This document shows positions 22,301 to 29,008 of a stretch of DNA of 29,008 bases, in pieces. A model generated the notes under the pieces. That model was not told the DNA's origin. It did not search any database and saw only the letters and a list, made by a program, of their open reading frames with translations. The stretch covers positions 451,637 to 480,644 of the forward strand of contig NW_003120927.1 of NCBI RefSeq assembly GCF_000003605.2, read 5' to 3'. The translations under genes and the position numbers were made by a program. Positions within the stretch are counted from its first letter, which is position 1; each line of letters begins with the position of its first letter. This stretch comes from Saccoglossus kowalevskii (lineage: Eukaryota > Hemichordata > Enteropneusta > Harrimaniidae).

Positions 22301-25300
22301 CAGCATTAAATTGGAACAAAAGCTAGAATACAGACACGGGATGTTTTAGCGCGACTCGACGCGGGTTACCACTCTCTGGGGGGTGAAACGGTGACAGATT
22401 ATAACAGTGCAATAATTATATTTTCTCCGCACTTGCTCACAAATGGTATGGATACCAATGCTGTGATTTTGTGAAAAGGTTTTTGTATGCAAGCTTTCCT
22501 GTCGAGGGAATTATTGCCTTCTCATGATTGACTCGGCGATATCTGCACATCAGTTGTGCTTCTGCGGTCACGGTGATTGAAATTACGATACCGTAGCATA
22601 CGATTCATGTTTATGACCTAGAAATGGCATTGTAAATTGCAGTCTTGATGACGCAAATATATGTATTACTGAATGCAATGTATGGACAGTTTATTTTTTA
22701 CTACATTATATTTGCTTTATTTCACTTTTCATTAAGAGTTGACAAATAACCAGTCTGAGGGAATTGGTGAAAACTGTTTTAGGTTTGTTTTCCTTCTCTA
22801 AAATTTTGAGATAGAAGTTTTTTCCCAAGTTGATGTTGCTGTTCATTTGTATTGTGTTCCTCGAATGTTATCAACCCTGTGGTTTTATGAAAAAAGTCCT
22901 TTGACTTGACCTGTGCACCCCCAGAAGATCTACCTATCAACACCTTAGGAGAACGTTTAGGTAAACCGGATAACAGTAAGGTTTGATGTTATGTCCGATC
23001 TGACAACACAGGCCAGGAAGCATGCAAATGTAAACTAGCCAGTTGACTTATACATATTGCATGCAGTCACAGTGAGTGAATTTAATTACCATGTACAACC
23101 ATCGTTCAGCGCGCTTTCAAATCAACTTGCATTTTACACACGTTGAATGTATGCCATTTTCTACGCGTTATAACCGAATTTGCAAACGCTATATATATCA
23201 CAACTTGGATGTAACTCTTGGCAATTATTCCTGCCTTGGCCCTTGTACGATGCGTCTTAATTACAGCGCCGCAGTCGTCGTTCCGCGACGATATGGGCAC
23301 CGTGATACGTATACTAGCAACGCGTATACAATACACTGTTTACTGCTCAACATGTCACGTAGTGTTTTAATATTGCACATGTTAGAGTTATTTTCATTTA
23401 ACGCTTAATGAAATAAATTAAGAAACACATGAAGCATGGAAACTATCCATTATAACTGAACCAAGATAATTTATTAACATAATATAATTTACTTAAAATA
23501 ATTCTACTTATAAAACGGGGCTATTCTCACTTCATGGCACGCTTCAGTGGTCATATAGCACACTGTTCGCGGCATTTACATATATACAGACTCATCTTAC
23601 TTGCAGAAACTAATAAAGGCATATAGTTAATGTCGAAATATATATTCGACAATAATCTTCTTGCAGCTACAAATAATATTTGAATATAATAATTTATACA
23701 AAAAAAAAAAAAAAACAGCTTGAAGGATACACAGTGATGGCGTTGGGCGAGTAAATCTAAAAATGAGTAATTATGGTACATATGGTACTCATGCGAGTAC
23801 AGTCTGCTTCATTCCCGCAAGCACTATTTATAATGATGCACGTGTGCGTTTGAATTCGAATACTGCGCCGTAGCGGCGTGTACAATGTACAGTGTGGATG
23901 GGACCCTTATCGATCACGACGCCATGGCGCTTTAATAAATCGGGGGGAATCGTCACCTGCGCATGCGTCAGACGGCCATAGCGTGTCGTTGTTTACAAAC
24001 AGGCGTCTACCCATGAACCTTTGCGTTTTTAGCGTGTGTTGTTATCGTCGCTTGGGACTCAATTCCCGCGCGTGCGCAGGTGACGACCCTGCCGCTTTAA
24101 ATTGGTATTTTTATTTTCAGCACAGGGCCGACTAAGACTCTAAATTAGTTCTGCAACATGTAACCTTGGTCTCGTAAAAAATAAAATTGCAAGCTCTCAA
24201 TAAATCAGTTGACTTAAAAAACCACAAGATAAAACTTGAGCAAATTTGAATCTTTATTTGATTACCCGCCCAGAGTTTGGGTGATATTGTCGGCTAGAGC
24301 GTATACCTCAATTTTTTGAGTTTCCGCCCATGTCTCCTTACACATGAGTGGGCAGCTGATAACCGAGTATAAATATCGCCCACTCATGTAACACAATTGA
24401 TCCAGGGAGTGGCGTGCAGCCGTAGACATGCCACCTCTAAAATGGAATTTTCTTTTGAAACAAATACACTTCGTCGGTTTATTAAAAACAAAAATCGAAT
24501 TGTTGACTCAGTTGCAAATAATTGAATCGAGAAAATACAAATAGTTTTTTAAATTGTTAGGGTAATTTTTGTTCATTTTCTACGATACAATTTCAATGGT
24601 GAAATCAAACAAATACACAACAACAAACAAAACAAAACGTTAGGCGTATTGTATTCCTGAAATTTACACACGTACATTGAAATAGAAAAACCAATTAATT
24701 AATATAGTTATGATGCATAATTATATTAATTATATATATAGAAATTCAATATACCTCGAAGTAAACAATGAACTCTGCCAAACTCATGATAAATGACGTG
24801 TTATAATTTATATTTAATGACTTCTGTTGGTGAAGTGACGCACTAGCAATATTTAATCATCACATGGCGGGTTATGTTTGAATAGAATCGTTGCATGAAA
24901 GGTCGGCCATCATGATTATAATTCCGTTTCCTATCTGTGATCTCAATCAGCTAGCAGATAACAAAATAAACACACACACACACAACAAATTGTTGCATCC
25001 AGCCAAGTTATTTTTCTTTTACTAATATCTGATTTGTAACCCCTGGGGGCCGGGTGTTATGTGTTAATAAATAAACTTATAAACTCCCTTTCAAGGTAGA
25101 AGCCTACTCGTGATTCCAAATACCCAGAATTTTTCAATAAATTGTACTTCCGGACAATATAAGAATATTTACTTAAAACAAGTTGGGGGTCACCAGGTTA
25201 ATTTTCGAGAAAATTCGAGTATTATAGTGCTTTTACCATAGGTTCAATCGCAGAGATATTATGCCATATCTCAAATTGTAAGCTGGTGCCGAAGGCTGAA

Positions 25301-28300
25301 AAAATAACATATTGTTAATGATGAGGTACCTTTTGCTTTCCTGAATTTTTTAAAATATCGAGGTTTTAAAAAGTGTCGAAAAATGCAAAATATTGCTATT
25401 TTATGGTGCCATTGGACAATAGCTCCATGATTTTACATAATAAACCAATGAACATTGTCATGCGATTTATGACCAACTTTCTCAAAAATTATGAGTAGGC
25501 CAATTGCGACAACAACCGTATAGTCTGTGGAGTACAATCTAATAAATCAAATGACAATAAGTTTTGAACAGTTACAGCAGCCGTATAGGCTTGGCAGCGT
25601 GTTATCAAATACAAGACCTCGTATTTTGCACGTCAGTGTTTCAATTTCTTTTCACTGCAAATTCACATTTGAAATACGACAACATACGCGTACAACATGG
25701 CACTAAGGAAGTGGTGATCACGTCATACACGGTGACTAGTTAGTAATAATTAGCCAGGACAGAAATATCATCGAGCCTTTATTTGACATTTAATCATGTA
25801 ACTCTGCGAGGATTAGATATATTTAGATACGATCAATATATACATTTCAATTCGTGCTTTATTGTGATTTACGTTCAAACGGTATTTTCTTGGACTGCAC
25901 GATTCGTTCAAACGGAAAAGGCAACGTATGTCAGGCGATAAAAGAGGCCCCGGCTATCAACATGTCTGACACTGTATTCAATGATACCGAACTTAGAAAA
26001 TTGCTGTCTACAAATACGTCAGTTTACAGTGTTTTTAATTTTATAACGTCGACATCTAAAGTAAATACTGCGAGTGACGTCGACACGGGTCAGTGTTAGC
26101 CGAACTTCTGTATCAGTAAATATTAAATGAAATTGACCTTTTGCTTTATACACTGTATAAGATTAGTATCGTGTCTTCTAAAATTGTGTACAATTACGTT
26201 ATCCAACATGTTTCTAGTTTATTAATGTCATACATTAAAACAGGGACAATCGAATTAGTGTGCACATATGTATACTATTACCAGGACGTTATTGCGTAAT
26301 TGTCAGTGATCACAATACTGAATCGCGTTGGCAAAGGTATTGACACACGCGTGTTCATTACAGAAATTAATCGACTTTTCCTTTCGTTCAACATTTGCCG
26401 AGTGTAAGGGAGATGCATCAGTTCATTTGAGTCGTATGCCAACTTCACGTCAAGTCGGATTTATTGTGTGAGGGGCTCACCTTAACAATGACGTGGGTTT
26501 CTCACTACAAGGTGGGATACAAGCCCATGACGAGAGTTTTAGTGGGGTAGCGCACCGAGTGTCTCTTTTTATTTGACTCATTGTACTGAATTTAAAGATT
26601 CTCTGTCGCAGAGCGCCGCATTTGATACGTGACGTATCTGTTACGTAGAGCCTATAATAAAACACGACGCGGGCGACCGTGGCGCTTTAAGACGCGCCGG
26701 GCCTTCGGAGGTTTACTCACTGACAAGCACATGCCGCGCATACGATTTTATACATGTATTACATATATTGTTCTTATAGGAAACTACAAAATTATTATTT
26801 GTGGGGCTTAGAACTGGTGGGTGGGAAAGATAACTTGAAAATGGAGTATTATCGGGAAGATTATACTGTATAGTACGATGATGGGTATTATAGGGAATCA
26901 CCATAAACCAACACACACACAAAACTTTAAGTCGCTACGCATATCAAATATTCGCAAAATACATAATACGATTGGATACGGACGAACAATCGTCGAGCTC
27001 ATGGAGAGGAAATTAAATTTACAGAATGTTCAAGACAAGCATGTTTCATAGTAGTACGTAAAGCAGGTGGTCGATGACGGTCGGATTCTCAAATATAATT
27101 TAATTATGTGTAACGAGTAATATATTATCGAACTTCTATGTGTTAATGAATTCACTTAAGGTTATGCGGACATCTGCTGAGTACGACAGAGCTACCAGTA
27201 ATTACACCATGATGCGGTTCGGTTTGTATAGAGTGTTCTTTAACGTATTGAAATATATAGGATTATTGTGACCCCCGGGCCATGTTCATACACGAGTTAA
27301 TCCTTGTTATTCTGAATTCTGGCAAAGTAGAAGATGCCTTCACGCTCACTGGTTGTACTCACTTCCGACTCCTCCATGTCTCAACAACAAAAAGAACGAA
27401 ATTAACTTGGATACTGCGCATGCGTGAAACTTATACACCACCCCCACATCCCCAATAAATCACCAACACAACACTCTTACCGACAACACACATTAGTACT
27501 AAAGCGCATCTCACGCTACAAGCTATAAATGATTACTCGAGATTTAAGAAAACAATAGAAAAGGGGTATAACATTCACGTTCATTTTCTTTTGTTTATAC
27601 ATTGTATTTGATTTGAACCATTCGCACGTCTTGGTTTTTACTGCCAAGCAGTCTGTGTAACATTTCGAACGATTCTGTTATCGTTCTGTAATATGTTTAT
27701 TAATTTTGAACCAAATGGACATCATTTTCCATTGCTTGAACAAATTGCCGACAAAAAAGTATAACAAGAGTTACGTGGGTATATGTGAAAGGTCGCAAAC
27801 ACTGGCGTTCACGAAGGGTTTTTGTTCTCACTCTGAAACTTACTTTTGGACTTCGTGCTTTAATTTCTCGTGACAGGTGCGCAGCCGTCTCACTCATATC
27901 GATATTAGCCAATGGTACCACGATCTCACCGATGACGTCATCGCGGGAAAATCGGTCAAAGCTAAGAATGACAAAATGTAGTGTGATTCCTTGGAGCTGA
28001 TTGTAGTGCAATCCGTAGAACGTGAATGTCTCCTCGTAGACCGGGGATTGTGTCTTCCGTAATACTCGGGTCTTCACCTTGTGTTTTTTCTCCGGGAGCA
28101 GACAGAGTTTCACGTAAGGGTCGGTGCTATTAGTCGTCGGGTCTTTAACGGGTAGGTCCGTAGCGTTATGGATTGTAACCATAAAAGCGTTCTTGTCAAA
28201 ATCATACTCAACGGAAAAGAAGAGGCATCCCAGTTGCGTAAAATCTTCATTTTCTCCCTTCTCTTTCAACATGGCAATGACACTGTCCTCATCTTGGCGA

Positions 28301-28643
28301 CGTTGTTTTTTCTCACCTTCATTTTCAATGTACCACCGTGTGTTGATGGTCTGTGGGTCGATCGATGACGTCACCGTACTGCTGTACGATTTCGATGAGA
28401 AGGCTTTCCTGTCCACCGGGAAGGTAACATCTCGGTCGCTAGTTGGCGTAACCAGGGGTGACCTAGTCGTGGCGCTGCCCACAGCAATGGCTATCCGACC
28501 CGACCTTTGGTCATGCGGTGTTCTGATAGACGGGAAGGGTACGGTTCCTTTACGACGACAAAAGCAGCGATATATACCCACTAGCAGCGCGATTAGAACT
28601 GTGAAAACAGCGGCACAAACACCGACAAGAGCCGGCGTAGAAA
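10081..28643 (-). CDS. syt4/syt11-like: Synaptotagmin-4/11-like gene, three visible coding exons (5' partial)
   Basis: Tandem C2-domain membrane protein of secretory vesicles. The family tunes regulated exocytosis and vesicle or dense-core granule traffic by binding phospholipid and SNARE proteins. Exons 28643-27844, 12316-12190 and 10387-10081 join with GT/AG borders and compatible phases (phase 1 into the first, phase 0, phase 1). They give about 410 residues: transmembrane segment, linker, C2A, C2B and C-terminal WHKL. Assignment to the 4/11 group rests on near-identical blocks such as [14 protein letters not shown] and [11 protein letters not shown], the latter with Ser where Ca-binding synaptotagmins have Asp. 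The short N-terminal exon was not found. The C2B frame is broken once near 10286-10291. Everything else looks intact, so I favour a sequence or assembly error over a pseudogene, but cannot prove it. Confidence 0.93.
10739..11000. mobile_element. Probable decayed MITE of the TTTAAAG-type family
   Basis: The left end TTAAAGGCAGTTGTCGTTGCGCC (10739 on) resembles the TTAAAGGGCGGTAGTCGTCGCGCC end seen near 21629. The right end, GGTGCGACACCACCGCCCTAG (to about 10998), is an approximate reverse complement of it. This gives an element of about 260 bp with degenerate terminal inverted repeats and no ORF. Identity is moderate, so this could be overcalled. Confidence 0.4.
11795..12064. mobile_element. 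270-bp MITE-like element with 72-bp inverted arms
   Basis: The left arm 11795-11866 and the right arm 11993-12064 are reverse complements with about three mismatches. They include the tract AATATTTTTTTTT, TAAATATCAATTGTTAGATA and TTCCATGG. The 126-bp middle is non-coding. The inner side of the right arm, read on the - strand (ATACAACGTGTGTAAAAGTA, then TTTCGAACGCTTTAAA), resembles the module at 21529-21605. This ties the element to the TTTAAAG-type family. No clear target duplication is visible at the ends. Confidence 0.75.
12190..12316 (-). CDS. syt4/syt11-like: Synaptotagmin exon: first strands of C2B
   Basis: 127 bp, acceptor AG at 12318-12317 after TACTACTCTTCC, donor GTAATG at 12189-12184. 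It encodes [40 protein letters not shown] and LS, then a split codon that joins the next exon as [15 protein letters not shown] and [15 protein letters not shown] are the hallmark opening of a synaptotagmin C2B domain, and M-D supplies the first Asp of the C2B Ca site. It follows the C2A exon across a 15.5-kb intron and precedes the last exon by 1.8 kb. Confidence 0.93.
13403..13417. repeat. (AT)n microsatellite
   Basis: A short run of alternating A and T in the large intron. Other simple tracts in the same intron are (AAT)n at about 18988-19003, poly(A) at 23700-23715 and (CA)n at about 24970-24984. None has an evident function. Confidence 0.8.
13571..13676. repeat. Imperfect inverted repeat, possible small MITE
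   Basis: CTATGGCGTCACGGTAACT (13571-13589) pairs with AGTTCCCGTGACACCATCG (13656-13674), with about 16 of 19 positions complementary, around a 66-bp loop. The arms contain a GCGTCAC/GTGACAC core. There is no ORF and no other copy was noticed in the window, so it may be a single palindrome and not a transposon. Confidence 0.4.
15957..16011 (-). mobile_element. Truncated copy of the 161-bp GGGTCGTCACCTGCGC MITE
   Basis: CGGAGGGTCGTCACCTGCGC followed by TCGCGTGGGAATTCAAGTCC and CAAGCGACGATAACA is the reverse complement of the right third of the element at 23940-24100, with a few differences. The match stops abruptly at 16011. Only about 55 bp of the element remains. Confidence 0.75.
18909..18950. 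repeat. Nested hairpin-forming inverted repeats
   Basis: CACTGTGG (18909-18916) is exactly complementary to CCACAGTG (18943-18950). Inside them TGTACA at 18917-18922 and 18927-18932 forms a second palindrome with a 4-bp loop. It is short and lies just upstream (in window orientation) of the CRE cluster. It could be a protein-binding palindrome or chance. Confidence 0.35.
20509..20760 (+). mobile_element. 161-bp MITE, interrupted by a nested 81-bp element
   Basis: The ends read TTAAAGGGGGTTGTCACCTG on the left and CAGGTGACGACCCTCCCGCTTTAA on the right, forming terminal inverted repeats. After removal of the nested element and one target duplication (91 bp), the length is 161 bp, equal to the sister copy at 23940-24100. 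The internal sequence also matches (GCGTGTCATTGTTTACAAAC, TTTGCGTTTTTAG, TGTTATCGTCG). An open frame of 74 codons spans it, but it merely reflects the repeat and is not a gene. Confidence 0.85.
20639..20739. mobile_element. Nested 81-bp palindromic element with a 10-bp target duplication
   Basis: The element at 20649-20729 has perfect 18-bp terminal inverted repeats, TAGTCTGGTTCCCTGCCC. It is flanked on both sides by GCGTGCGCAG (20639-20648 and 20730-20739). The sister MITE at 24067-24078 has this 10-mer once, giving a natural empty site. A 9-10-bp duplication is typical of Mutator-like transposases, but no transposase is present, so the family is inferred. It must be younger than the host MITE copy. 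Confidence 0.85.
21508..21690. mobile_element. TTTAAAG-type MITE, two partial copies back to back
   Basis: A left part (CGATATGGGACTCATAGCAA, CGTATACAACGCGTGTAAAA, TTCGAACACGCGCTGCGCGA, CGACCACCGCGCTTTAA, to 21605) is followed by 22 bp and then a second part starting TTTAAAGGGCGGTAGTCGTC, GCGCCGCGCATGTGCG, GATATGGGTCTCATA. The two ends form an inverted repeat of about 30 bp. GATATGGG.CTCATA is a direct repeat about 155 bp apart. Together with the copy at 23258 this suggests a full element of about 140 bp with terminal inverted repeats, present here as two truncated neighbours. Confidence 0.6.
23258..23360 (+). mobile_element. TTTAAAG-type MITE, right-truncated copy
   Basis: The order ACAGCGCCGCAGTCGTCG, CGATATGGGCACCGTGATAC, TAGCAACGCGTATACAATAC and ACTGTTTACT matches the inferred order of the family at 21508-21690. 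The left end is decayed, and the right end (CGCTTTAA) is not clear. The 110-codon frame at 23076-23408 runs through this repeat and is not considered a gene. Confidence 0.5.
23868..23936 (+). mobile_element. TTTAAAG-type MITE fragment
   Basis: GCGCCGTAGCGGCGTGTACA is followed by GTGTGGATGGGACCCTTATC, GATCACGACGCCATGGCGCT and TTAA. It is related to 5924-5980 and to the end at 26667-26690. It abuts directly on the next MITE (23940-24100), so the two may have inserted side by side at a preferred TTAA-rich target. Confidence 0.45.
23940..24100 (+). mobile_element. 161-bp MITE with GTCGTCACCTGCGC inverted ends, uninterrupted
   Basis: The left end is GGGGGGAATCGTCACCTGCG and the right end CGCAGGTGACGACCCTGCCG followed by CTTTAA. 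Between them lie GCGTGTCGTTGTTTACAAAC, TTTGCGTTTTTAGCG and TGTTATCGTCGCTTGGGACT, as in the copy at 20509-20760. There is no coding capacity of its own; the 85-codon frame crossing it is accidental. It preserves the empty target site (about 24067-24078) of the nested 81-bp element. Confidence 0.85.
24342..24389. repeat. Perfect 12-bp inverted repeat
   Basis: ACATGAGTGGGC (24342-24353) and GCCCACTCATGT (24378-24389) are exact reverse complements around a 24-bp spacer holding GAGTATAAATATC. A further GCCCATGT lies 14 bp before the left arm. Function unknown. Confidence 0.5.
25030..25080 (+). other. Possible 3' end of an old LINE-like element
   Basis: GGGGGCCGGGTGTTATGTGT followed by TAATAAATAAACTTATAAA has the look of a short retroposon tail with a poly(A)-like AATAAA repeat. 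No reverse transcriptase frame is found upstream and no target duplication is evident. A weak pattern call only. Confidence 0.15.
26640..26690 (+). mobile_element. TTTAAAG-type MITE end fragment
   Basis: AACACGACGCGGGCGACCGT followed by GGCGCTTTAA matches the right end of family members at 21570-21605 and 23910-23936. The upstream stretch (GATACGTGACGTATCTGTTA) has no clear partner, so only the right end can be placed. Confidence 0.4.
27844..28643 (-). CDS. syt4/syt11-like: Synaptotagmin exon: transmembrane anchor, linker and C2A domain
   Basis: 800 bp, entered in phase 1 after a pyrimidine-rich tract and AG (28645-28644), and left at a strong GTAAGT donor (27843-27838). Numbering residues from the first whole codon, 4-24 form a hydrophobic membrane segment, followed by CFCRRK with likely palmitoylated cysteines. 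A Ser/Thr-rich linker spans about 31-136, and C2A spans about 138-256. The Ca-site positions are D167, D174, S227 (Asp in Syt1), D229 and D235, so one ligand is replaced as in other Syt4/11 proteins. An open frame extends upstream to a TTG at 28674, but that part (YLFFFFTL) is the translated polypyrimidine tract of the intron and is not the N-terminus. The true start should be in a short upstream exon. Confidence 0.93.
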
Positions 28644-29008
28644 CTATGAGTGTAAAGAAAAAAAAGAGATACAAAATGTTACTAGAAAGACTGAGATCAG
28701 TAAAGTGTGCCTCCGGCCGTTTACATCACGATAACTCGTATAAGAAAGTGCGCTGCCATAGCAACAAATTCAAATGAGCTCATGGACGTCAGACATTTTT
28801 CCTCTCTCGGTACTACTAATTCAAATTCTCTTCTTGACAAGAACGGATCACGTACTTGACAATATAATCCAGCCAATTGCTTGAAACTTCGCACATGGAG
28901 GATCGGCAAATAATTTCTATAAATAACCGCTTTTACTAAGCTTCTCTTTAATTAATTTATGAACTGCACCGCCGTTCATGTTTTTGCCTAGAATACACAA
29001 TTATTCTA
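28644..29008 (-). other. Intron upstream of the synaptotagmin transmembrane exon
   Basis: The stretch just above 28643 on the - strand is a polypyrimidine tract and acceptor. I looked for the expected short first coding exon, which must start with ATG and end in phase 1 at a GT, and found no fitting one. ATGs near 28795 and 28783 run into stops or reach possible donors only in the wrong phase. The first exon and promoter therefore probably lie beyond the window. Confidence 0.5.

Larger units (their letters stand above)
12317..27843 (-). other. 15.5-kb intron between the C2A and C2B exons
   Basis: The GT is at 27843-27842 and the AG at 12318-12317 on the - strand. This single intron makes up over half of the window. 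It holds at least six MITE-like copies or fragments (15957-16011, 20509-20760, 21508-21690, 23258-23360, 23868-23936, 23940-24100, plus an end at 26660-26690), a cluster of CRE palindromes (19075-21459) and simple repeats. I recognise no nested gene with a known domain. The stretches 12317-15956, 16012-19074, 21691-23257 and 24101-27843 otherwise hold AT-rich sequence without supported genes. Confidence 0.85.

Noticed and set aside
23076-23408. 110-codon + strand frame and 76-codon - strand frame
   Set aside because: Both overlap a MITE copy and have no domain, start context or splice support.
28644-28674. Open frame extending the synaptotagmin exon upstream to a TTG start (YLFFFFTL...)
   Set aside because: These codons are the polypyrimidine tract and acceptor of an intron; the real N-terminus should come from a separate upstream exon.
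27785-28777. Long + strand frames over the C2A exon (71, 217 and 66 codons)
   Set aside because: They are antisense shadows of the synaptotagmin exon, which has clear homology on the - strand.
1-29008. tRNA genes, rRNA, CRISPR arrays, endogenous retrovirus or LTR copies, Polinton-like elements
   Set aside because: I looked for B-box-like GGTTCGAATCC strings, regular spacer arrays, and reverse transcriptase, integrase, capsid or polymerase motifs, and saw none that were convincing.

Overview
The window looks like AT-rich nuclear DNA from a bilaterian animal, probably a marine invertebrate, although the sequence alone does not fix the phylum. The evidence is spliceosomal introns with GT/AG borders, a recognisable neuronal/secretory gene (a synaptotagmin of the 4/11 type), long repeat-bearing introns and many short inverted-repeat elements. 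There are no bacterial-style operons, rRNA genes, CRISPR arrays or convincing tRNA genes.

Two host genes lie tail to tail. On the + strand, the last three coding exons of an unidentified coiled-coil protein occupy about 1298-2482. A tandemly duplicated 3' UTR follows, with a poly(A) signal at 2871. On the - strand, a synaptotagmin-4/11 gene runs from 28643 down to its stop at 10081. Its three visible coding exons are 28643-27844 (membrane anchor, linker, C2A), 12316-12190 (start of C2B) and 10387-10081 (rest of C2B, ending in WHKL). The first, short coding exon was not found and probably lies beyond 29008. The last exon lacks one base around 10286-10291, so the C2B reading frame breaks there. 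This is either a sequence error or a real lesion. About 6.8 kb of non-coding DNA separates the two predicted 3' ends.

The 15.5-kb intron between the C2A and C2B exons dominates the window. It and the flanking DNA contain a dispersed family of short terminal-inverted-repeat elements (MITE-like, no coding capacity) whose ends read roughly TTTAAAG...CTTTAA. One 161-bp member carries an 81-bp second element flanked by a 10-bp target duplication, and a sister copy preserves the empty site. Further upstream in the gene's 1.8-kb intron is a 270-bp element with 72-bp arms.

The most interesting non-coding signal is a cluster of seven perfect TGACGTCA (CRE-type) palindromes between 19075 and 21459, inside the synaptotagmin intron. 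Vertebrate Syt4 is a depolarisation-induced immediate early gene, so an intronic activity-response enhancer is a testable idea. It is not shown by the sequence. I found no clearly novel multi-gene system here.
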